DNA of 64,000 nt from Flabesymbios commensalis (Eukaryota > Annelida > Polychaeta > Terebellida > Flabelligeridae): contig OZ024914.1 of assembly GCA_964017125.1 (NCBI GenBank), positions 30,067,149-30,131,148 of the forward strand, read 5' to 3'. The notes beneath the pieces were generated by a model that ran no database searches, had not been told where the DNA came from, and saw only the letters and a list, made by a program, of their open reading frames with translations. The stretch's first letter is position 1, and every line of letters begins with the position of its first letter. Both the position numbers and the translations under genes were made by a program. This document shows positions 22,610-35,000 of this stretch, piece by piece.

Positions 22610-24365
22610 AATGCAAAATAAAAAACGTAGTCCCAGTTGTTGTTCCTGATTTATTCAGGATTGTCTGGATCACTCAGTGCTAATCAATGTTTGGCCAATG
22701 ATGTACATGTCGGGGGCTTATAATGTGCTATTTCTCCCTGAGTTGTTATTTGATCGACTTCAAACCTTGGCACAATGATCCTTATGTTTTGGGCAGGTGT
22801 GCTATGACTTTTCTAAGTCATACGTCATGTTCTTCGGAATTTGTTCAGGATTTTCTGGATCACTGTGTGGATCAATGTTGGCACATTGATGTACATGTCG
22901 GAAGAAGCCCATGAATGAATCTTGGCCAGTCAATATAAGGGCCCATTGTCAGAGGCGACAAGACGGCTTGCACCCTTTGAGCACCCTCTACATGTAATCA
23001 ATTAAAATACAGAGGCCTATATCCAATACTGTTTCAATGTGGGGCCAGCGTCGCAGAGGGTTGTTCAGCATTGAACCAACATTGGGTGTTTAATACCAAC
23101 AGTAGAACCTTTTAAATGCTACAAATTAACATTGAACTAACAGTTGTAAATGCATCAAACACGAAACGTCGACGCAATGTTGTTTTAATGTTTGGCCAGA
23201 GTCGCAGACAGTTTTACATCATTAAACCAACGAAGAAGTCAGAATCCAGAAATCTAAAATTCCAGTCAATCTGTCAAAATAAAATTAACCCAACAATATT
23301 TAAAATGGTCGCCAAAAAACGCACAAAACGTAGTCCAAACATTAGTGTTACTTGAAAAGTCACAATTCTCTTCTAGTTATATTTGGGCTATGCCCAAATA
23401 TACTGATTTCTCTACAGTTCTTTAAACTTATTATTCTGTGCAGATTTTGTTAGAAGCTATTTCTCCCTGAGTTTTTATCGAATCAACATGGAATTTGGAC
23501 ACCATATTCCCAGAGTAGTCAGGTATTCTGCTATGACTTTTCTAAGTCATCCAGCATGTTCTTCCGGATATGTCCAGGATTTTCTGGATCACTACTCTTG
23601 AATCGCAAAAGGCAGTTTCTGTTTACTTGTAAAGTGAGCAGATACTGCACTAGGCTGCTCTTCAAATGCAAAGGGCAGTATCTGCTTACTTGTGAAGTGA
23701 GCAGATACTGCCTGTTGGGTTGCACGGCAGTAGGCCTATAATAGGGTCCAATGATGGTTCAATAGTGTACATGTCGGGTGATACTCCATTCATTGCCAGG
23801 AGGGTAAACAGGGTGCCCCAATGTCCAGACTGACTCCACCCTTTAGTCTCTAGATCTAATAATAAAAATCCATTTATTCGATGTTTCAATTCCGGGGCAG
23901 CGTCGCAGACAGTGGTCCAGTATTTAACCAATATTGTGTATTAGGTATGGACAGTTGAAATCTTAAAATAGCAGTTGCAATTCTATTCAAACACAAAACA
24001 TTGAAGCAATGTTGTTTTATGAATTAATGTCGGGCTAGCGTCAGGGATAGTGATAAAACATTAAGTCAACAGAGAGACAAGTCAGTGTATGTACTGGGCA
24101 CTCTGAATGCGATTCCGTTTGACAAACAAATATATCTATTTACAAGTGCAAAAGCTCAGTGGGGACTTCTGAAATTTGAAGTCCGAAGTCCAAAAGTGCA
24201 GCTTAGAATAGCTGCCAAAAAACTCATACGCGGAATTCCAATCGATCTGTCATTAGGTCATAATAAAAAAAGCCCACCAAATTCAATAAGGCCGCCACAA
24301 AAACTCGTAAAACCTAACCCAAATAGTATTGTTACTTGAAAAGTCACAATTCCCCTCTAGCTGTG
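22610..24365 (+). repeat. Imperfect tandem duplication, unit about 0.85 kb
   Basis: 22610-23390 and 23455-24365 share, in order, TATTTCTCCCTGAGT, CTATGACTTTTCTAAGTCAT, GGATTTTCTGGATCACT, TGTACATGTCGG, CAATGTTGTTTTA and GTTACTTGAAAAGTCACAAT. Both halves contain palindromic repeats with GTCGCAGACAGT. Frames inside it are not supported as genes. Confidence 0.7.
23674..23712. repeat. Perfect short hairpin
   Basis: GGCAGTATCTGCTTACTT and its near-exact inverse (AAGTGAGCAGATACTGCC) are separated by three bases. A weaker copy lies just to the left (23610-23650) and a related piece at 49088-49130. Confidence 0.8.
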
Positions 24366-25936
24366 TATGTGCGTTCTTCAGTCGCGATGCAACACGTTAC
24401 TCTAACGCTACCCGTGCGCTGATCGTTATCCTACTCGATCGTTGACGTTAACGTGTGACAGGCCTATTATATATTATGTAACACTAACTATGAACTTGCA
24501 AGAGCAGGTAGTGTCGTTCTTATGATCAAAAGATAGATTTTCGACCACTTCACTTATATTCATAGATTTCAAAATTGTTGGCTGTTGACGGAATCGGTGA
24601 CCGTCACCTTTAACAGTTAAAATTTCGCATGATTTTTTTAAAGACAATATTATTATTAACATTGATTAACATCATATATATTTTGTTTTCCTAATATTAT
24701 AGCTAGTAATTACTATACAACCAAATTCAGTTGATTCTGTTAAATCAATGTTTTTCACATTTAAAGCATCATTATAACCTTTATATATCTATGGTGCGCT
24801 CACTCAGTCAACATGTTAGTTCCAAACCGTACGAATTCATTTTACTCTACAGTTAGGCGGACAAGAGAATAATTATATACAAAGTCGCTATAGTTGACAT
24901 TTATTTTTCAGGTTGTATACGTATCTGCTTTCATGGACAAGTGTAGGCCTACTGGGGGAATTTCGAAAAATATCAATCTTTCTTGTATTTGACGTAAAGA
25001 ATAATAGAAAATGAAAGGTGAGCAGTCTATTACATAACTTTTGTCCTCCAAGAAAATACACGTAGGCCTTTGGTATTGTATTCACTTTCATTCACTTCCA
25101 TATGCACACATGTTGTCTTTTGTCGGCCACAGTTGCTCGCAGCCCTTAATATTACTTTTTTATTAATGATACATAATTGAATTCAGGGCCCCATGCCATA
25201 ACATGTTTAGCGGCATTAACAGGATCTTGTTGATAACGACGGATTTGAGGGGCTATGGTAGGGAAGAATATTGTGCAAAAAAATCTTAGCTCTACGACCA
25301 TTATAAAACACTTTTGTCAGAAACAAGTACATGTTTATGGCTGTTAGTGAAACAAATTTCACTATAAAAAACTGACAAGTGCATTTATCAGTAAATATTA
25401 CTAAATGAGATGTAGCAAATCGTACTTGTAAACTCATATGGTCTTGTAAATAATACAATCACAAACCAGAAATGGTAAGCACCCTTACCAATATTAATTT
25501 TAAATGCGCAAAAATATTCAGATAAATGAATGTGAAGTCACTGTTTCACAGATATCTAATAGATATCCATGATTTTGGGAAAAAAATCGTATAAAGAAAT
25601 AAGATGATAATGTCATTTAGCATAAAATATTGTGATATTAAACTTCAACACTAAGTGCAAATACCAGTAAATAAACTTTTAAAAATGCGTGCAAGGCATG
25701 CTGGGAGTCTTAGATACATGTATGATTACTAAACTAACTTTAGCAATATTATAGATAAACAAACTTATTTTACTCAGAAGAAAAAAATATTGAACTTTGA
25801 AGTCGTTTTTCTCAAAACTATAAACTGATAAAACATGCACTTTAGAAACGTTCTTGCACGGAGCCATTCGTGCACTCATAGTACCGGTATATAGTAATTA
25901 AGCGTATATCTATGTTTGTATATTTTATTCAATCAG
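24366..25936. other. Region upstream of the first placed TERB1 exon
   Basis: AT-rich, no supported gene. The TERB1 promoter and first coding exon should lie here or further upstream. No TATA box or start codon could be assigned with confidence. Confidence 0.4.
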
Positions 25937-26047
25937 ATTTAGAAGCAGACGTGCAGCTACTGCTGGAATGCCTGAGATATCAAGAGGACGAACCATCAGC
26001 CGTCAAACAGGCATTAATCACTATAGCTGCAATTTGCACAAACCATG
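25937..26047 (+). CDS. TERB1: TERB1 exon, armadillo repeat start
   Basis: Encodes [16 protein letters not shown] and [10 protein letters not shown]. Acceptor AATCAG, donor GTAACT. It begins with two bases of a split codon, so at least one upstream coding exon exists. Confidence 0.9.
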
Positions 26048-29000
26048 GTAACTAATTCCTTTGGTCCATTTATCTTTTAACACTTAAATCGCTATTGTCG
26101 CGACGGGTGTTTAAAAGCGATATATATTATGTTAACGGTATAGGTCTCATCATTGTTCTTTACCATTGTTGATTTACACATATATCCGAAAAGTTGCTAA
26201 GCCACATTAAATCAATTATAAAATACAAAAGCAAACGGATTGATTTTCACCACGTTTTCATATAATATATGCATGTTATACATATATAGCATCTATAGAT
26301 AGCTTCAGGATGTAAATCAGTGTGTAGTAAGCCTATTTAATATTTTTTCAAAACATAGTATCATGAATATACGGATGAGAAAGTGCAGCCTTTATGGCCT
26401 CATATTAAATTTATATAGTTAAAAGTACATTGTGGTATACATTGTGGTATAGCCTAGGCTTATGCCGGGCATGTTTATGTAATGCTTTCTGCCTTCTATA
26501 TATCTTTGGTTATTTCACAATAGTGTTCTTTTTTAAGACGATGGCCAGCATATTCTGAGAAAGAAAGGAGGCCTCAACCACGTGGTTCACATATTGAAGT
26601 CCACTAGCTACATAGAGGTTAAGCAAGCAGCACTTTTCTGCTTAGGATCCGTAGCAGACAAAAATGGTACAATAATTGAAATATTACTTTATTTAAATGA
26701 GTGGAAATATATACCTAAATCACAGGAGTTGAGCCATTACAAGGTTATCAGATTAATGTCCCAGTTAATGTAGATCAGCCCAAATCCGTACCGGTATACA
26801 TGGTACATTTTAGTCGTTTTTGTATAAATGAAAGACAAAATGTGTCAATGGTGCTTACATATAACATGTATCAGTGTATATTTTCACAATGTTTCGTCCG
26901 TAAAATTATCTTGAAAATTATACACTTTTAACAGCATTTATATTCTACTATGGATTACTTGATTACGTATATATCACACATATAAAAAAACAACAGTATC
27001 ATGATTATGAATATATAGATATTTGGAGGAGAAAATTATCCTAAATTAACAACATCATGTTTCAGTTTTTTGTCAGAAGGAGCTTTGCACGATGGGAATG
27101 TTCAGTTCGTTGCACAGTCTTTTGGTGACACACAGTGAAAATGTAAAGCTTCTCAGAACAGCTGTTTTTCTGATCATTAGTCTTGTCGCCAACAATGGTA
27201 ATGTTTCACAACTAAATACTTCTGCCACTGCCAGCAGATACAAGTAGACGTTAACCCTTCAACCGCCAAATTTTTCAATTTGAATTTTCACCCACTCAAA
27301 GTGGTGTCTCGCTGACGCGATCCACAACTTCAAGTGAATGAAAATTATTCAGATTTGACAAAGTGGAAGTCAATTATTTTCAAATATTGCTGATTAATGT
27401 CGCGTTTTATTTCCAACATGTTTAAAAGCTGATATGCAATGTGCTAATAAAAAATGTAAAAAAACGAATATAATCGGTACCGGCGGTTTAACCCTTAAAA
27501 CGCTAAAATATTTCTATATAAACCAAAAGACCAGAGGTTTTTTTTCAAGTTAAAATTATCATAAATGTCTTACTTAGCTCTTTCTGCTTCATTTTAATAC
27601 ATATGTTATCATGGTTATCATGGTTATGGGTCCAAGGCCATTATATATATTAGTGTTTAATTCTACCTGTAAACAACACAATTAATGATCACAGATGTCG
27701 CCCTCGTGAAGCCGATGTAGATATAGATATCATGGAATACACTGATATATAGGCCTACTGATGAGCAGTGATATCAATTTGTTGACTATTGATGAGATAT
27801 TGATTTACCACTTACTCTGGGTATTTTGGCGTGGGTCAGTCACCTGGTAAAAAGTGTTGATCTATTCAAGAATTGAGTGAGTGCTCGTTCCCTTAGATAT
27901 GAAAGGGTGTATCTGCCACTTTAAATACAAAGTGACCGATACACCCTTTCATATACAAGGGGACGTATTATTTGTCGCTGACACTGTTTTATGTGGTTGT
28001 GGACGTCAGACTCACCGACCGGTGCCAGCTCGGTGCATGGCCGTTATCTTTCACGTTGACCAGTGTTTAACTGGCATCCTTTTTGGCACTGGGGCGTGGC
28101 CCTGTGCGAAAAGGCCACCATTAATTTGATCGACTCAAAGTCACATTGAAAGGGAAGAAACACAGGATGATATATTATATGAATATATCTGATCAGCGGG
28201 AACCGAGTCATGACTGTCATGACAGTAAGTCGCTCTACTAATACGTCACGTCCCCCTTATCTCTCTCTCTAAAGCTAGGGTCCTGGCAGGATGCCCATTT
28301 ACAGTTGTGGGTGGGTGAGGGATGCACCACGTGCAGATAGCCACTGATCAATATAACGCAGAGCAGGGATAGGTTATATTTTAACGACAGTAGATCTGTT
28401 GTCATCAATTTCCTAATTTATGAAATGTACAGTATTTACATGCATATATCAGTTATCATGGTTATTCCAGTTAGAAAGGGAATGAGGACTTACAAAAACT
28501 CACAAAAAAAAGTGCACAATGTATGGTTATACTTCCTAATTATTTGAGTCTGCGACAATGGCCCAATGTTTAGACAAGAAAAAAAAACTGTTTTAAACGT
28601 CTCCTTGTTTGTTGAGCTTGCGCAGTCGAATTTAATTAGTACAGATACGTGTACGGTGTTTGTATAATTATCCTAGAAGAACTTTTAATATTATTAAATG
28701 TTGCTGGAAGTGCTAGTCATAATTAACTTAAATTTGTACTTAAGTCTAAGTTGTTTTTCTGACAGATGTGGTGATAGTTGTGGCAGCTCAATGTGTATAT
28801 ATATAAATGTATTTACTGCTGGATTAAAACTAACCAGTTTATAAATGATATCATTTTCTGAAAACCTGTGTTTCAGGTCTCGGTCAGATGCTGGTTAACA
28901 GATCGAAGTGTCTTGAAGTTATCTTAAGGCTATTTAGGTGACCTGTACAAATTTACATTTTTTTTCAAAAATACTGGCAATAATTTTAATGTGCATGATG

Positions 29001-32000
29001 TGAGTTAGCGGGAAAAAATATCTGGTTAATATAAATTGACGATGTGCTATTTAAAATATTTTTTCTCGTGAAATTCTTCACTTTGCTATTTAGCATGTTT
29101 AACACATACATACATCTTACAAGTCATTATCATGTTTATACTCGATTAACTGATATTATAATCCTAGTCCTCGTGAATACATGATTGTGACCATTTTTTC
29201 TTGTAGAATAAATATGCCTGGTTTCGATGAAGACGCATCATTCGGCAATGACGATGACGGGAACCATCAGTTGTGGTCCGCCATTACGAGTGCTCTATCT
29301 GTTTGTGTCAACAATCCACAGAATGGTAATGTACTTTAACTCTTCATCAGCCAAGTCATCTAATTTTAGCAGACTTGAAGTTGTGGATTGCGTCAAGATA
29401 GTAAATTATTTAGATTTGTCAGGTTGGAAACTAATGATTTTTTAAGCTGCGGATCGGAAACACATTTTGCCATCAATTAGCAGATTAGGGCTATTTAAAG
29501 TGCTAATAAAAATTATTAAAACGATAGTAGATTGGCAATTAAAGTTTAAAGCTACGTTTTCGTTGATCTCTTTGTGTGGTATTGTTATAATTGGGAATAA
29601 ATCGAAAGCCCGACATATCATGTGATCATGTCCCGTTTTTACGCAATTCATGGCCTCCACAAAAGTGCAATATATTCATGATATTGTGATTGCAAAAAAC
29701 TTCTCTGGATCACTTTAAAAGTAAGGGATGAACAAACAGAAAATTAATATTAATGATATGTGTATGTAGCTTCCGTTTATGGTTGTTTTTATTCTGCATC
29801 AATTGACATGTCGCTGACCTCACGTAGGCTAACGGAAAGTTCCAGAAACAAACGATAATAAAAGTTGTCATAGAAGAGCACAGCATATATCATAATATAT
29901 ATTCAAATATATATGTTTTTATTCTGAACCTACATATTTTGAATACCGATAAGTCCAATCCTCAAATAAATCATTTCCAATCTTTGTAACATTAACATAA
30001 TTTTATTGATTTTTGTATTGATGCAGTATTTCATTTTCAGATGAAAACCAGAGAGTTTGTTGTGAGGTATTCCCCATTATCTTCAAATGTCTTAATGACA
30101 ATACAGCTCCTGGTGTTTTAAAACCTCTCGCTTCATTCGTTGGACTTGCAGTGGCCAATAACGGTAAACCAATAATTTCTACTGTATCCCTTAAAATACG
30201 CATTGACAGAATTATTTAGCTGATACTTTCCGAATTTCTAGTTAATACAGAATTTGATGATTCGTATTTTTACAGATATTCGTGCTATCTGAATAAGGCG
30301 GTGTATTAATATTTACCGTTTAACCTACTCGAGTCCCGACGTTGTGTCTCGCTGATGCGATCCACAACCGAGTGAAAATTATTAAGAATGTTTAAAGTCA
30401 ATCATTTTTAAATCTGAGGTAACTCATTTCACCTTTACCATGTTTACCAGTGTTTACAATTTAAACAATTGACATTCTTGCTATCACATAGACATGGTTA
30501 AAACCATCTGACACTCTTTCATGCCTATCTGACCTTACTCCCCCAGGATTTTCTCTTTTGCATAAACCTAGACCTCATGGAAGAGGGGGTGGGTAGGTTT
30601 TCGTATCTCAAATAAATTTGAGGTAACAGACTACACCATTCCATCTTTTTCAAGATTTGAATGCATATATGTTTGAAGGTTGCTGACGGTTAATTCCAGG
30701 AATTGTTGGAATTATTCATACCTCTAGCATCTGAGTTTTGCATACTCGGTGATTTCAATCTCAATCTTGACAAACAACGAGATCCCACTACTATTAAATT
30801 CTGCGATAAACTTGAATCTGTTGATCTCGAACAACACAGCACTCACCCTCCTTGACCTATCTGCTGCTTTAGACACGATTGACCACCTTACGTTAACCAG
30901 CCGCTTGTCATCGTGGTATGGGATTTCTAGTACAGCTCTTGACTGGTTTACATCGTACTTGAGCGACTGATGTCAACAGGTAAAAAAATGGATTATATTT
31001 CTGATGCGGTTTATATATCTTTTGGTGTACCCAGGGGCTCTGTCCTTGGACCTATACTTTTTACCTTATAAACTGCTCCCCTCAGTCGCGTCAACACTGA
31101 ACATGATGTAGAACATCATCTCTATGCCGATGACACACAAATTATATCTCTATCTGGTTCTGAAGCTTTAGAATCCCTAACTGATTCGAAATACTGTGTT
31201 ACTGATGTTTTCACTTGGATTTCAAATTCGAAGCTAATGCTAAATCTAAGTAAAACCGAGTTTATCATCATCAGTTCTAAAAAACAAAGAGAAAAGTTCA
31301 AAGTTCCATTCTCCATTTTATTGCTTGACTATGACACACTTCCTAAAGCATTCATTAGAAATTTGGGATTCATTTTTGATTTTGATTTTACTTTCAAACG
31401 ACAAACTTTCTGACTTGCAAAATATGCTTCTATCACATCCGTGACCTTCGACGTATTGGGAAAACCCTTAGCCCAGAAGATGAAAAATATGTTGCATGTT
31501 CTCTAGTTACTAGTCATCTCGACTATTGCAATTCCCTTTTGTACAATCTTCCTGACAGGGACATTAAAAGATTGCAACAGACAGACAGACAGATATTTTA
31601 TTGACAGAAAAGAAAAGTCATTACAGACTTATTTGTCATAGAAATGAAAGAGATATATGTACATGTATATATACAAGATTGTTAGTTTGTTAAAATCATA
31701 TGATAATATACATGGTATGACATACACAGCTAAAATCATGTTAAGTGGCATTGCCAAAATAAAAACTGGGTATTTCGATAATATAAATGACTACTACTAA
31801 AAATGAAATAAAAGCATTGCCAAGATAACATAGAGGTCTATCATTTTGTTTCCCGCACCAAAACCAGAGATAAAATAGCTACTACGTATGACATACTAAT
31901 TATATATAGTAGCAAAAAAGACACTCTGGAAAGCGTAGAAACCTAAAATATATACAAGTGCTACAGTAACTGGAGTATGCAATAAGCCAATGGTAAAAAT

Positions 32001-35000
32001 TATATGGTATTTTTTAAAATTAAATATAATATCATGCAAGTACAATAAATATGGCATAATTTGATAAACAGGTAGCTCCGTGTCATGTGACCATGCAAGC
32101 ACAGTCGCTATGAGCGCGGAGATTCCCTGAGATTGACTAGTGGTGCAAACTTAACGACGTAATAACAGTAGTAATGGCGGTTAAAAATTATTTGTGCAAT
32201 TCACACAGGACATGGCCCTCGCACAAAAACATTAAGCCTTTTTATAATTCACTATATTGTTTAATTCATACAGTTTCAATCACGACCTAGTTAGAACCAC
32301 ATACTCGGAGTTACAATCGAAGAAAAACATTCCCGACCTCATGGAGAAAATCAGTTGACTTAGCAACTCTGAAATCCTCCATAAGGCCCCACCTCGTCTG
32401 ATAACAAAGGCGACGGAAACGTCCCTAACCGGCCCCAAAAAGCCAAATAATAAGATCCGAGAGCAACAACCGTCTTGATATGTGGCTTCTACGCTAGCGA
32501 CCTAAAGTCTATGTAGAAGTCTCCTGGTTTTCTGCATTTTTTGTTTTGTTGTTGTTGTTTTGTTGTTTCTTTGTATGATGTTGAAAATCGAATAAATTTG
32601 TCTGAGTCTGAGTATGTGGTAATACCCAAGTCAGATCATGAAAGCATGATAATATGAATAATATAGCGACAGGTGACAGATTTATTATACTCAGTAGTTT
32701 TAGCCCTTAATTTGTTTAAAGCAACCATAAATAAATTGCGCTAGTGACTTCACCACTGTTATGTCTCTAGATGTCATAATTCCTAGAAACATTTCATTTG
32801 TCGGTTGTATATTGATAATTGCGGCTACAGAATCATACAAGATTTCGCGTTCATTCTTCATAGCGCAACAGTGGAGAAGAAGATGTATTTCATCATCAAT
32901 TTCGTTTAATTGACACCTTGTGCATATTCGCTGATTTTTTGGAGTGATTGGATTATTGAATCGTCCTCTTTCTATATTTAGATCATGTGAGCTCATTCGA
33001 TATCTCGCCATTGCTGTTATGAGGTGGTTCCCCCTTATGTGCAAGATATATGGTTCAACACAGAAATATTTTTTTACTAATGCATATGTGCGCAGCTTAC
33101 TCGAGCTCTCAATATCTTTTCTCCACTGCTGTGTAAATATTCTAACTATTGATTCTTTAAATGAAAGCATGAATTTCTTTGTATCCCCAATATTCTGTGA
33201 TTCCCAAGTTTGATCAAGCCCGGTTCGTTCGAGGACAGAGCGAATACGGGAACACCAGTTCGCGAAGCCAATGGCATCTAGCTCAAGTAGCATATTGTAG
33301 GCATTTCTGACTGGATGGCTCCGAGATAATTTTAGAATTCTACACCAATATTTTACAGCTTTTATGTGTTGCCGGATGATCAGTGGAAATCGACCCGTGT
33401 CCCCATATATTGCAGGAGTAGGTGTTTGCTTTCTAACGCCAAGTGTGGATTTAATAAATTTTAGATGGATTTTTTCCAGATCGTTAACATCATCGCCTGT
33501 ATACCATATATCACTTCCATATTCTAGTATGGGCAATATTTGGCAATCAAATACCTTGAACGCAATAGTGGGTGACAATTTACCGACCACAGGACGGGAC
33601 TGTTTACGTAGAGCAAAGATTGCTTTCCCAGCTTGGGAAGCAAGATGAGAAAAAGTTTCTTTTAACACGTTATTAGCGGACTTGGTGCTATACACTACAC
33701 CAAGGTATTTATATTGTTCAGCCTTTTCTATAATGTTATCACCATAGTGGAAGCTTCCGCATACTGTTGTGTAACGTTCATTAAAGATAAGAACTTTTGT
33801 TTTAGGAATGCTAGCTATGATATGCCATAGGGAAGCATATGAATACAGGGCAGTTAGCTGTTTTTGTAATCCCTCGGCAGATTCTGAAAAAAGGACAAGG
33901 TCATCTGCAAATAACAGATATACCATTAGTAAGGTGTCCACAGCGATACCTTGATCTTGGTCAAATGATGCTGATATGTCTTGTAAAAATTCCGTGAATA
34001 GTTTGGGACTGAGCATACCGCCTTGTAGAACCCCAAATTCGCTTTTTAATATGTCACTGATACGCGAGTCCCATTTTACACGGCACTCTGCTTTAGAAAA
34101 CATGCTTTTTATTATGTTTAGCAAATTGCCGTCTATTCCCCTGTTCAATAATTTGTAGTATAATGCTGTTCTATCAATATAGTCAAATGCTTTTGTGAAA
34201 TCGACAAAGCATGTATACAGGGGTTTAGAAAGACACCTTTGTTTATCTATGATGGCACATAGTATGAATATATTGTCCGTAGTTCGCGAATTGGTTTTAA
34301 AACCAGCTTGATAGGGATCATTATCATTACATACTTCGTTTTTAAATGAGAGTCTGTTATTAAGTATAGATTCAAATAGTTTCCCAATACACGGCATGAC
34401 TGTGATTTTTCTGTAATTATCTGGAACGCCATGGTCCCCCTTTTTGTGGACCGGGTGGATTATACCGGTAGCCCATCTAGATGGATATTCTCCATTGGTA
34501 AGAATGGTATTGAACAACAATTCTAATGCTGGCAAGAGCTCATTACATCCATATTTGTAAAATTCGGCAGAAATACCATCTACACCCGCTGCTTTCTTGC
34601 ATTTTAACTTTTGAATCTTCCGCAGTTATGGGACTGTTTAGGAACTGTGTCATATTGGATTTATCGTGCTCTACATTATGTTGGAATGACGTAACTTGCT
34701 TTACAATATTATTCATGTGTTCATAGTCAAAATAATCCACATGGGGTGGGTAGACTTGTTGTTCAAAATAGTTCACAAAGTCTTCCAAGGTAGGCCCTGT
34801 AGTGACATTTCTAGGATTCAAGGATTTCCAGAATTTCCAGTAAGAATTAGGATCTTCTGTTCTCATATTTTCCAGCTCACTAAGTTTGGCTTGCTGGTAT
34901 TGTCTTTTCTTTCTTTGGATTAATTGCTTATATTGTCGTAACAGTATATTATATTCGTCTTGCTGTGCGTTAAAGTCTCTATGCTTAGCTATATTATTAA

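Noticed and set aside
25836-25889. First TERB1 exon with ATG
   Set aside because: Phase fits but the implied intron is 47 bp and the encoded residues show no similarity I recall.
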